From a virus, in the IMG/VR virus record IMGVR_UViG_3300042879_003994, positions 1 to 64,000 of that record: a DNA stretch of 64,000 nucleotides; one strand, written 5' to 3'. A program made the position numbers and the translations under genes. The notes beneath the pieces were generated by a model, which made no database searches, was not told the origin of the DNA, and saw only the letters and a list, made by a program, of their open reading frames with translations. Positions 23,364 to 32,209 of the stretch are shown here, one piece after another (within the stretch, counting starts at the first letter, position 1; every line of letters starts with the position of its first letter).

Positions 23364-24665
23364 ATGATCATAGAAAATGATAAAGTAGTATTAGTAGATT
23401 TAGATGATGTATCTAGCGCTACTTTTGCCGGTACATGTACTTCATGCGGTGGAGAAAATAGTTATTTCTCAAGAAAAATGGGAGATTTATATTATATAAA
23501 TGTATCAGCAAATAATTCGGGACCATTTACATCAAATGCAAAGGCATCTTTTGATCCAAAAGGTAAAATATTGCCAGGAACTGTAAAAGTATATACATGC
23601 AGAAAAGATGAAAAACCTCCAGTATTTGTTTCAAATACCTTATCTGAAGTTGAACAAAATATTACATTTTTCTATAACGCTTTTAGAACAACAGATACAG
23701 CGCTAGATGCAGATTTAGTCTCAAAAATGGCTTTAGCAATGAAAGAGTATTATGTATTTGGAGATACTAAGAAAAAATGCGAAGAACAAATGTATAAAGA
23801 TTTTCCAACCAAAATCTATCAATCAAAAGCATTTGGACCATTATTAGAAAAATGGACGAATCTTAGATTTCCAGTTTCATTTTATAAGCAAGCAATTAAA
23901 GATATTAGAACTGTTTATACTCCAGATATAAACATTACATGTAAGCCAATGATTTCAATGTGCCCAGATGGTTCAAATGCAACGATAACAGTAGTTAAAA
24001 AAGATGGAACAACTGAGACTTATTGTAAATCTGCACTTATAGTAATTAATAGAAGTTCAGATTTTGGTTATCGTATTAATAAAATTGTAACAGGTGACGA
24101 TTTAGAAAATACCGCTTTATCAAACTGGTCTGAGTATCTATCAGCAAATAGTTCAGCGTATCAACAAGGCATTTTAACTAGGGCGGAGGCAGCACTTAAT
24201 AGTACGCTTCCAAATAGAGTAATTACTTATAAACCAGCCGGTGAAAATGGAGCAATATTTAGATTTAGACTCTCAAATAGTTTAAGTAATGTATTTAGTA
24301 TACAAGTTGCAATTCCAATTGGTTCTGGTCCAGAATTTGGTCAAAATTGGTTTTATACACCAGTTACAACATTTGCTGTTAGCATACCTGCCATCGCTCG
24401 AATGTATAATCAATATCAAAATTTATTAGCCAATCAAAGAGCTTTAGCTGAAGCACGAAGAACGGCGAATAATGCAGCAATTATAAATCCAGATCCACAA
24501 GTTACAACGCCCCCAACAACGATAGATTACAACGTGGATAATCCAGTAAATACTCCCCCAGAGTTTCCAGTAAATCCAAATATAACAGATCCTATAAATA
24601 ATGCAACCCCAGATGGAACTTACGGCGGAAATTCTGGAGCTTTTGATATAGGCGCTGACCAATAA
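23364..24665 (+). CDS. Hypothetical probable structural protein
   Basis: 433 aa. The N-terminal region has CTSCGG and a beta-type Gly/Ser/Asn-rich composition. Residues about 240-350 are regular (GILTRAEAALNSTLPNRV, PIGSGPEFGQNWFYTPVTTF). The last 70 residues are Pro/Asn/Thr-rich low complexity. No domain is recognised. A virion surface or fibre role fits the composition and the possible late promoter but is not shown. Confidence 0.6.
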   Translation: MIIENDKVVLVDLDDVSSATFAGTCTSCGGENSYFSRKMGDLYYINVSANNSGPFTSNAKASFDPKGKILPGTVKVYTCRKDEKPPVFVSNTLSEVEQNITFFYNAFRTTDTALDADLVSKMALAMKEYYVFGDTKKKCEEQMYKDFPTKIYQSKAFGPLLEKWTNLRFPVSFYKQAIKDIRTVYTPDINITCKPMISMCPDGSNATITVVKKDGTTETYCKSALIVINRSSDFGYRINKIVTGDDLENTALSNWSEYLSANSSAYQQGILTRAEAALNSTLPNRVITYKPAGENGAIFRFRLSNSLSNVFSIQVAIPIGSGPEFGQNWFYTPVTTFAVSIPAIARMYNQYQNLLANQRALAEARRTANNAAIINPDPQVTTPPTTIDYNVDNPVNTPPEFPVNPNITDPINNATPDGTYGGNSGAFDIGADQ

Positions 24666-24699
24666 TAAATATTATTTAATTTAGATTATATATTTATTA

Positions 24700-24721
24700 G
24701 TTCAATAATACATTATTGAAC
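24700..24721. repeat. Perfect 10-bp inverted repeat over a start codon
   Basis: GTTCAATAAT-AC-ATTATTGAAC. It covers the TTG start codon (24716) of the first glycan-operon gene. It is AT-rich with no T-tract, so it is not a typical terminator. It could be an operator or an mRNA hairpin masking the start. Confidence 0.7.
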
Positions 24722-25681
24722 ATACTTTGGCCAGATATTCATAAAAATCTCACAAGAAATATAGCAAAAGCATTCTCCTTGCTTGGACATAATCTCATTT
24801 TACCAAGCGATGAATATATACCAACAAATTTACCACCAAAACAATTTAATCAATGGGTTTGGAATACTTCTTGGACTCAAGAAAAAATAAACCTAGAATT
24901 CTCCACTAATAATATTAAAGTATTAAATAAAGAACAAATCCTTGATCTTAAACCAGAAGTAGTATTTATTACAAGTTTTGAGAGCCAGTTCGAAATTCTA
25001 AATGAGATTTGGCCGCACCTTAAAGATAAAAGTAAACTAGCTTGCTATAGCGGAAATGATTATTGGGATGGAGCGTACCCATTTTATATTATTAAAAATT
25101 ATTTATGTGCAGATTATGTTGGTTATATACTAGCCAACAAATATAAAGTAAATCATCTTTATTACAAACCTTGGATAGATTATGATAGATGTACTTTTGA
25201 TGGACCAACGGATGGCAATATAATTGGGGTCTATATCTCAGAATATGAAAAGAACTTTAATCAAGAATATAATATGAGTCGCGAATTACAGAAAATAACA
25301 CCATATATAGATTATCATTATCATACGAATAGTTCTCAAGAAGAGCTTACTAAAACTTTAAAATCAAGTATAGCTACCCAACATATCAAACATCTCGAAG
25401 GATATGGGATAGCAATTATTGAAAGTATGGCTTGTGGAAAACCAGTATTTATGCATCGTAAAATGGCGCAAAATAAAAGTCTTATGCAGTGGAGCATAGA
25501 GAATGTAACAGCCTTATTTTTTGAAAGTGAAATTGAATATATCGCTAAATTAAAAGCTCTATACGAAAGCAAAGACTATAGATATTTTCTACAGAATACC
25601 ACGGCTTATGTAATTCGTCAAATTATAGATAACCAAAGAGAAACGGAAAAGCTTGGACATTTTCTTAATAATCTAGTATAA
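24716..25681 (+). CDS. Glycosyltransferase, GT-B fold
   Basis: 321 aa. HLEGYGIAIIESMACGKPVF is the donor-site signature of family 4-like transferases. The N-terminal half is the acceptor domain. TTG start inside a perfect dyad; no ATG is available nearby. It is the first gene of the long glycan operon running to about 39.4 kb. Donor sugar unknown. Confidence 0.75.
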   Translation: MNILWPDIHKNLTRNIAKAFSLLGHNLILPSDEYIPTNLPPKQFNQWVWNTSWTQEKINLEFSTNNIKVLNKEQILDLKPEVVFITSFESQFEILNEIWPHLKDKSKLACYSGNDYWDGAYPFYIIKNYLCADYVGYILANKYKVNHLYYKPWIDYDRCTFDGPTDGNIIGVYISEYEKNFNQEYNMSRELQKITPYIDYHYHTNSSQEELTKTLKSSIATQHIKHLEGYGIAIIESMACGKPVFMHRKMAQNKSLMQWSIENVTALFFESEIEYIAKLKALYESKDYRYFLQNTTAYVIRQIIDNQRETEKLGHFLNNLV

Positions 25682-25689
25682 TTTTCATA

Positions 25690-26526
25690 GTGAAAATTTG
25701 GCTCTGCGGTATCACTCAAGATGAAAAGCAGAATATTGATGATATGACTAAAGATATATATCAATATTTTGATGGTCTTATTTTTGTAGATGGAGGATCA
25801 AAAGACGGGACGTTGGAAGTATTAAATGCAAGAAAAGGACAAGGAAAGATCATAAATAGAGAATGGTCAAATGACCACGATCTTCAAATGAATGGCTTCT
25901 TAAGATCAAATGTAATGCAAAATGGTGATTGGTTTATTATTCGCGATAGTTGTGAAAGATTGAATATTGATTGGACTAAAAATTTACGTAATTTTATAGA
26001 AAATTTCTTGGATAAAAATAAAATAAATAGCTGCGTTGATAGACAAAAAGCTTTTCTTGTTAAGTATTTTGATGATATGATATTCCAAGGTAGCCCACAT
26101 TGGGGATTGCAAGGTATGCGGCCAGGTTACATTGATCTTTATGAATATTATGGTAAAAATCAGCAGTTATTTGCATGGGAAGAAAGACCATCTCAAAGAA
26201 AACACTATATTGATAGCGATATGAAGTATTACTTTGTTTATGGAAGATCAAATCATTGCGTACTTCATTATTATGACAATGGCAAAACTCCAGAAAAATA
26301 TCAACAGCAAGAAGAAATTAGACAAACATTTAGAAGATATTGTGAAAGTTTAAATATTAAATTTAGCCTAGAGTCATTAAAAAATTTTTGGAGAAAGAAT
26401 TCAATTGATGAAAAAATGAAGTTCTTTATCAATAACGAAAGGCTTATTAGAAGATTCTATAGATTAAATATTTTAAACCATTCGCTAGATCTAATTGATT
26501 CATCAGAAGAATGGAAGCTACAATGA
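25690..26526 (+). CDS. Glycosyltransferase, family 2-like
   Basis: 278 aa, GTG start. FDGLIFVDGGSKDGTLEVL is the GT-A nucleotide-binding pattern of family 2, followed by GDWFIIRDSCERL in place of a classic D-x-D. The C-terminal part is basic and aromatic. It overlaps the next gene by 4 nt. Confidence 0.75.
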   Translation: MKIWLCGITQDEKQNIDDMTKDIYQYFDGLIFVDGGSKDGTLEVLNARKGQGKIINREWSNDHDLQMNGFLRSNVMQNGDWFIIRDSCERLNIDWTKNLRNFIENFLDKNKINSCVDRQKAFLVKYFDDMIFQGSPHWGLQGMRPGYIDLYEYYGKNQQLFAWEERPSQRKHYIDSDMKYYFVYGRSNHCVLHYYDNGKTPEKYQQQEEIRQTFRRYCESLNIKFSLESLKNFWRKNSIDEKMKFFINNERLIRRFYRLNILNHSLDLIDSSEEWKLQ

Positions 26527-27422
26527 AGCTTATAGATTGTTTTATGTATTTTAATGAAAAGGATATAGCCTATCTTAGAATTAAGGAATTATATGATGTT
26601 GTAGACTATTTTATAATTAACGAAGCCACAAGAACTCATCAAGGGCAAGATAAACAGATATCTTTTTGGAAAGACGACAGACTCCAAGAATTCAAAGATA
26701 AGATAATTTATTCATCAATAGAGCTGGACGGAAGATTTGATGATTTTATGCCTAAATTTTTCCCAGACGCAAAGATTGGCGCAAAAGAACACGAGCAGAG
26801 AATAAGGCTTTTTGAGCAAATTGAAAAATTAAATTTATCAAATCTAGACACAATAATGATATCAGACTGCGATGAAATACCTAATAAAAATGTATTTCAA
26901 GAAATGATTAATTACCCAATAGTAGCATTGAATCAAATGTTTTTTGTTCACTACATTGATGTCTATACAAATAAAAATGTAACTGGAACAGTAGCATGTA
27001 AATACGAAGGACTAAAACATCTTAATAGTTTATCTAATAATATGGGTCTTCAAATATTAAGAAGAGATAAAGATTTTATGCCAAGGATAGAGAATGGAGG
27101 CTGGCACTATTCTTACATGGGAGGAGCCAAATCAGTTAGTCAAAAAGTAGTATCAACATACGATGGTAATTTAAATTCTCAATGGAAAACGGAAGAAGCA
27201 TCTCAAAAATTAATCGATGATAGCATTAAGAATAAACAAAGCCCATTCTCTCAAGAACCAATTAGTATCTTAGATTTTAAGTACGCAACATTTGCCGAGT
27301 TAAACTTTATAACAGCAAAACAAGGAGGATGGCAAAAAGCTTCAGCAAGATGTCAGTTACATCCTAAAGTTTTAGAGTTAGATTTTAATGGAGATTTTGA
27401 GCATCTAAGATATAAAAAATAA
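26523..27422 (+). CDS. Glycosyltransferase, family 17-like
   Basis: 299 aa from the ATG at 26523, which overlaps the upstream TGA (a longer ATG at 26511 is possible). MKLIDCFMYFNEKDIAYLRI, then DYFIINEATRTHQG, IMISDCDEIPN and NGGWHYSYMGG reproduce the family 17 (N-acetylglucosaminyltransferase-type) pattern. The Asp-Cys-Asp is the likely metal site. Confidence 0.78.
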   Translation: MKLIDCFMYFNEKDIAYLRIKELYDVVDYFIINEATRTHQGQDKQISFWKDDRLQEFKDKIIYSSIELDGRFDDFMPKFFPDAKIGAKEHEQRIRLFEQIEKLNLSNLDTIMISDCDEIPNKNVFQEMINYPIVALNQMFFVHYIDVYTNKNVTGTVACKYEGLKHLNSLSNNMGLQILRRDKDFMPRIENGGWHYSYMGGAKSVSQKVVSTYDGNLNSQWKTEEASQKLIDDSIKNKQSPFSQEPISILDFKYATFAELNFITAKQGGWQKASARCQLHPKVLELDFNGDFEHLRYKK

Positions 27423-27423
27423 A

Positions 27424-28128
27424 ATGAATAATCCTTTTGATTTTTTTGAAGAAATTTATTGTATCAATCTTTCATATAGAACCGATAAATGGAAATCTTG
27501 TTTAGCGCAATTTGAAAAATTAGGCATACATAATAGAGTTGAAAGATTTAATGCTATAAAATTTGAAGGCGCACACCCAAATGTTAATATACGTTCAGCA
27601 GGATGTTTTGCTTCTCATAGAGCCGCAATTAATTTAATTAAAGAACGTAATTTAAATAATGCTTTAATTTTTGAAGATGATGTTGAATTTGTAAATGATG
27701 TAAATAAATATTTACCATTATCGATAGAAGAATTAAAGAAACAAAGCTCATGGGATATATTTTATTTAGGCATGCATGTCGGATATGGATTTGATATCTC
27801 TAGGCCAAATGATATTCCATTACAAAGAGTTAGTCAAAATCTATTACAAGTAAATGTAGCTTTATGCGCTCATGCTCAAGCCTATAGTAGAGAAGCCGCG
27901 GAGATTATTAGTTCAAATATTCCAGAAGGACAGGAGATTATACCTTGGCTTCAAAAAAATGAAAGCGTAGATGGATGGCTAATGAGAAATATCTTGCCTA
28001 GGAAAAAATCATTTTCTACAAATGAAATACTCGCGACTCAAAAAGAATGTTTTTCAGATAATAACCTAGTGGTTACGAGATTAGACAAACATTTTATTAA
28101 TGAGTTTAATAAGCTTAGACCGCTATGA
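27424..28128 (+). CDS. Glycosyltransferase, family 25 (LPS type)
   Basis: 234 aa. IYCINLSYRTDKWKSC at the start, GCFASHRAAINLI and NALIFEDDVEFV (metal site E-D-D) are hallmarks of family 25, the beta-galactosyltransferase-type enzymes of LPS synthesis. It overlaps the fucosyltransferase-like gene downstream by 4 nt. Confidence 0.82.
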   Translation: MNNPFDFFEEIYCINLSYRTDKWKSCLAQFEKLGIHNRVERFNAIKFEGAHPNVNIRSAGCFASHRAAINLIKERNLNNALIFEDDVEFVNDVNKYLPLSIEELKKQSSWDIFYLGMHVGYGFDISRPNDIPLQRVSQNLLQVNVALCAHAQAYSREAAEIISSNIPEGQEIIPWLQKNESVDGWLMRNILPRKKSFSTNEILATQKECFSDNNLVVTRLDKHFINEFNKLRPL

Positions 28129-28937
28129 TTACTTTTTCTAAATTAGGTTATTACGGAGCCATTGGAAATCAATTGTTTCAATATTCTACATTATATTCAA
28201 TAAGTAAATTAAATGGTTATGATATAAAAATTCCAAACACACAAGAACATTTTGAAGAAGCCACTCGAAGAGTTCAACACTATTTCTTAAATTGTTTTAA
28301 GAATATATATGCCGAAATTTTAAATGAAAGCGATTTGAGCCTGATTAAGCATAAGGCCCATTGGGGATATCCAGCCCTTTTTAATCCAGAAGTACTTAGG
28401 ATACCAGATTATACGGATTTAGAGGGTTATTTCCAATCTTATAAATTTTTTGAGGACTTTAAAAGTGATTTACTAGATCAATTTCAGTTTAAAGATTCCA
28501 TAGTAGATTCAGTTTCTAATAAATATAATTTTAATTTTGATAACCTTTCTTCAGTTCATCTTAGATGTGGAGATTATATAGGAAGAGATAATCATCATCC
28601 AATAATGAATAAAGCTTATTACGAGAAAGCTTTTGAAATAGTGAATGTAGAAAATTATTTAGTATTTTCAGATACAATTGATTACGCAAAACAAATCTTT
28701 AGTAAATTTAAAGATATTAATTTTACATACATAGAGAATAATCATGCATTCGAGGATATGTACATTATGTCTAATTGCCAAAATAATATCTTAGCAAATA
28801 GTAGTTTTGCTTGGTGGTCGGCGTATATAAATAAAAATAATAAAAAAGTAATAGCTCCATCTAATTGGTTTGGACCAGCTTATAATGGTCAATGGAAACT
28901 CGATGACCTCATTCCCCAAAATTGGACAATATTGTGA
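28125..28937 (+). CDS. Alpha-1,2-fucosyltransferase-like, family 11
   Basis: 270 aa. GAIGNQLFQYSTLYSISK at the N-terminus, SVHLRCGDYIGRDNHHP (the GDP-fucose motif with H-x-R-x-x-D) and ILANSSFAWWSAY are the three family 11 blocks. It would transfer fucose or a related 6-deoxyhexose from a GDP-linked donor. The presence of Gmd in the same operon supports a GDP donor. Confidence 0.82.
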   Translation: MITFSKLGYYGAIGNQLFQYSTLYSISKLNGYDIKIPNTQEHFEEATRRVQHYFLNCFKNIYAEILNESDLSLIKHKAHWGYPALFNPEVLRIPDYTDLEGYFQSYKFFEDFKSDLLDQFQFKDSIVDSVSNKYNFNFDNLSSVHLRCGDYIGRDNHHPIMNKAYYEKAFEIVNVENYLVFSDTIDYAKQIFSKFKDINFTYIENNHAFEDMYIMSNCQNNILANSSFAWWSAYINKNNKKVIAPSNWFGPAYNGQWKLDDLIPQNWTIL

Positions 28938-29803
28938 ATAAAAAAATATGGAACATACTTGATGGTCATTTTGCTCATGAAAAATATTCTGTAGCTGGAA
29001 GAGATTCAGAATATATAATTTGGGATAGGAATCTAACTAATTTAAATAATCCAACGTTTTATTCTCATATGGAGATGTTTAAAATAGACAGCCTTAATAC
29101 ATTAAGAGACAATTCATATGGTTTAATTTTTGAATCAAGAGGGATTGATCTACAAACATATAATTCTGTAGAACAGTTGATATCAAAGTTTAATAAAGTC
29201 TTTACTCATAATTCGGAGTTTCTTAAAAAATATCCAAATTGCAAATGGATTCCAGGCGGGGGTATTTGGGTCGGAGGAAGAAAAGACACACCTCACGCAG
29301 AAGGCGAAATAGCCATACAAGAAAAAAGCAAACTCTGCTCAATGGTTTCATCTAACAAACAAATGTGCCAAGGACATATGACAAGATTAGTAATCATGTC
29401 AGTCTTGAAAGATAATCCCAAGGTTGATAAATTTTTTGGTATAGGTAGTCATCAAGATAATAAAGGATGGATACCTATATTTAGGTCATTAAAGGATTAT
29501 ATGTATTCTATAGTAGTTGAAAATTTTGTTGATGAACTATACATAACAGAAAGAATATTAAATTGCTTTGCCACGGGTACAATTCCAATATATCTAGGAG
29601 CATCAAATATAGGCGAAATATTTAATATAGATGGAATTATCCATTTGAATTCATTAAGAAGTGTAGAAGAACTTAATAATTTAATTGATAATTTAACTCC
29701 AGAATATTATTATAATAGAATGGATGCAATTAAAGACAACTTTGAAAGATGCCTAAAATATAAATCTATAGAAGATTATATATATTCAAACTATTTAAAA
29801 TGA
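28934..29803 (+). CDS. Family 10 (alpha-1,3-fucosyltransferase)-like transferase
   Basis: 289 aa from a GTG at 28934 that overlaps the previous TGA (GTGA). Residues about 195-225 read YSIVVENFVDELYITERILN followed by CFATGTIPIYLGA, the conserved donor-binding motif of family 10. Earlier FNKVFTHNSEFLKKYPN also fits. It adjoins a family 11 enzyme, so two fucosyltransferase types lie side by side. Confidence 0.75.
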   Translation: MNKKIWNILDGHFAHEKYSVAGRDSEYIIWDRNLTNLNNPTFYSHMEMFKIDSLNTLRDNSYGLIFESRGIDLQTYNSVEQLISKFNKVFTHNSEFLKKYPNCKWIPGGGIWVGGRKDTPHAEGEIAIQEKSKLCSMVSSNKQMCQGHMTRLVIMSVLKDNPKVDKFFGIGSHQDNKGWIPIFRSLKDYMYSIVVENFVDELYITERILNCFATGTIPIYLGASNIGEIFNIDGIIHLNSLRSVEELNNLIDNLTPEYYYNRMDAIKDNFERCLKYKSIEDYIYSNYLK

Positions 29804-30567
29804 GCAAGACAAGCATTAGCGATACTCAGAAATATAAAAATGCATGTAAAATGGCAACGATAAGTGATTTTCATTTTGATTTCTTTAAAAAAGATCAAGC
29901 TTATACAGAAATATTAGAGCATGTAAATCAAGAGCAAGGACAGATGTATAAAGATTATTTAGATATACATTTTTCTGACTATAAAACCAAGCTAGATAAA
30001 TTTAAAGAAAACGATATACATGGTAGTCCAGCGGTTTTTAATTATAATGATATAGGATTAATATCGCCAACAACACTAAGATACATTAAGGTATTATCAG
30101 ATCTAAAGAATTTATATGGATCTCTAGATAATTTTAATATCGTAGAGATAGGAGTTGGTTATGGTGGACAATGTAAAATTATAACTGACTTCTTTAATAT
30201 TAGCAAATATTATCTAATTGATCTTGATGAGGCGACAGATTTAGCTTTAAAATATCTTAATAAACTTAATGTTAGTAAAGCAGAGGCAATGAGATTTGAT
30301 GAAATAGACACAGTAAATTTAAAGTTTGATCTAGTTATAAGTAATTATGCATTTACAGAATTAAATAGAGATATACAAGATATATATTTAAAAAATATAG
30401 TCACACAATCTAGTAGAGGTTATATAACTTGTAATTTCATTAGTCAATATTGCAATATAAATTCTTATTCATTACAAGAGCTAGAACTAAAATTAAATCA
30501 ATTTAATCTTAAAAAGTTTCAAGAATTTCCTTTAACACACAAAGATAATCTTATACTTTGTTGGTAA
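29800..30567 (+). CDS. Putative sugar O-methyltransferase
   Basis: 255 aa. IVEIGVGYGGQCKIITDFF is the SAM-binding motif I; YLIDLDEA and DLVISNYAFTELN follow as motifs II and IV. The upstream block SPAVFNYNDIGLISPTTLRY is typical of the putative sugar O-methyltransferases of surface-glycan clusters. It would cap or decorate a glycan residue. It overlaps its upstream neighbour by 4 nt. Confidence 0.75.
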   Translation: MSKTSISDTQKYKNACKMATISDFHFDFFKKDQAYTEILEHVNQEQGQMYKDYLDIHFSDYKTKLDKFKENDIHGSPAVFNYNDIGLISPTTLRYIKVLSDLKNLYGSLDNFNIVEIGVGYGGQCKIITDFFNISKYYLIDLDEATDLALKYLNKLNVSKAEAMRFDEIDTVNLKFDLVISNYAFTELNRDIQDIYLKNIVTQSSRGYITCNFISQYCNINSYSLQELELKLNQFNLKKFQEFPLTHKDNLILCW

Positions 30568-30569
30568 AT

Positions 30570-31271
30570 ATGAATTTTACTTTTGGTATTATAACGACCA
30601 AACAAAATCCAGAATTAGAATTGGAGTCAATTATTAATTCTATTAAAGACTTATCCATACCAAATTATGAAATTATAATAATAGGTGGAAATATTAGTAA
30701 GGAATCAGAAAACTTGCAGATTTTTGCGTTCCAAGAGAGCGCAAGCGGAGCATGGATTACAAAGAAAAAAAACTTAATAACAGAAAAAGCTAAATACGAG
30801 AATGTTGTCTATATGCATGATTACATTTTATTTGATAAGGATTGGTATTCAAATTTTATAAAATTTGGAAATGACTTCAACTTATGCATGAATCAAATCT
30901 TAAATGAAGATGGAAGGAGATATAGAGATTGGACTTTATGGGCAGAATCAGCAGATCAGATTGGAGTACAGAATCCATACTACTTATTACCTTATGAGAT
31001 AAAATATCTTTCAAAATTAATGTATTTTTCTGGGGCATATTGGGTAGCTAAAAGAGATGTCATGAAAGAGTTTCCCTTAAATGAAAATTTATTTTGGGGG
31101 CAAGGCGAAGACGTTGAATGGTCAAAAAGAATCAGAGAAAAATATAATTTTAGTATAAATAAAGATTCGATTGTTAAATTAAATAGATATAAAGATCCAG
31201 CCTTTTTAGCCTGCAATAGACTCGACCACATTAATCAGCTTGATGCCTCAAGAAAATTTCATAATCTATGA
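30570..31271 (+). CDS. Glycosyltransferase, GT-A fold
   Basis: 233 aa from the ATG at 30570. MNFTFGIITTKQNPELELES starts a GT-A domain. VVYMHDYILFDKDWY supplies the acidic metal-site region and FWGQGEDVEWSKRI is the acceptor-base motif of galactosyltransferase-type family 2/27 enzymes. Donor unknown. Confidence 0.7.
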   Translation: MNFTFGIITTKQNPELELESIINSIKDLSIPNYEIIIIGGNISKESENLQIFAFQESASGAWITKKKNLITEKAKYENVVYMHDYILFDKDWYSNFIKFGNDFNLCMNQILNEDGRRYRDWTLWAESADQIGVQNPYYLLPYEIKYLSKLMYFSGAYWVAKRDVMKEFPLNENLFWGQGEDVEWSKRIREKYNFSINKDSIVKLNRYKDPAFLACNRLDHINQLDASRKFHNL

Positions 31272-32209
31272 ATAAGAAAATAACTATAAATTATTTTCCG
31301 CATTCTAGATTTTACTATGTATTTAGTCTAATTAAAGAACTAGCAAAATTAAGAGATGAAACAAAGTCAATCATCAAAATAAACCTTTTATTTTCTCATA
31401 TAGATAATGAAGTAATGCGTATTAGAGACTTGTTTCAAGAGCGTAACATAGAAGCGGAATTATTCGGTATAAATGGTGGAGATTATATGGCAAAAGTAAA
31501 TACCGCAATAACTAATACGCAGACTGATTTCTTTGTCAAATTAGATGAAGATGTTTTTCTTTCTAGCGACGTATGGGAATATTTCTTTAATAATTATGAG
31601 AAATTAAATGATAGTAACGTAGCTTTTATGACTCCTATTTTAAGTACTGGAATACCAACCACAGATAGTTTTATAGAACAATTCTTCAAAGAAGAAGATA
31701 AAAAGAAAATATATGATATTTTTTTAAAAGTTACTTTTGGAGAAATATGGGGAGTAGACTATTCTATATTAAATAAATTTACCATACAAGCCTCTAAATG
31801 GGATTCAAAAGCCTTCTATAAAGAGGTAGCGAATATAAATCATTTCTATAAAGGAATTCATCCAGTAAGATTATCTTCTGAAGCTCAAATCTTTATAACA
31901 GATTATATAATCAATAATATACATAAACTTTTTGAAAATAAAGATTTATCTATATCAAAAGAAAAATTTCCATATCTTTGCAATAATATAGTCATGCTCA
32001 AGACAGATACATTTAAAAAAATCGTAGATGATAAGTCTTTATTTAAAGATGGATTTGATGAAGTGCCAATTAATCTCTATATGCAAAATAATAATTTAAA
32101 TATGTTAATAATTAATAATGGATTTGGAGTACACCCTTCCTATAATACAATAGGCCATCATTATAAACTGATATCAGATAGATTTTTTGAACGAATAAAT
32201 ACCCTATGA
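31268..32209 (+). CDS. Probable glycosyltransferase, GT-A fold
   Basis: 313 aa. TDFFVKLDEDVFLSSDVW carries a D-E-D metal site typical of GT-A enzymes, preceded by an NTAITNTQ helix. The rest is not assignable to a family by eye. It overlaps both neighbours by 4 nt, inside the glycan operon. Confidence 0.6.
   Translation: MNKKITINYFPHSRFYYVFSLIKELAKLRDETKSIIKINLLFSHIDNEVMRIRDLFQERNIEAELFGINGGDYMAKVNTAITNTQTDFFVKLDEDVFLSSDVWEYFFNNYEKLNDSNVAFMTPILSTGIPTTDSFIEQFFKEEDKKKIYDIFLKVTFGEIWGVDYSILNKFTIQASKWDSKAFYKEVANINHFYKGIHPVRLSSEAQIFITDYIINNIHKLFENKDLSISKEKFPYLCNNIVMLKTDTFKKIVDDKSLFKDGFDEVPINLYMQNNNLNMLIINNGFGVHPSYNTIGHHYKLISDRFFERINTL

Noticed and set aside
24444-24662. Minus-strand Cys/Ile/Trp-rich frame
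   Set aside because: It is the antisense shadow of the Pro/Asn-rich repeat end of the 23364 gene.
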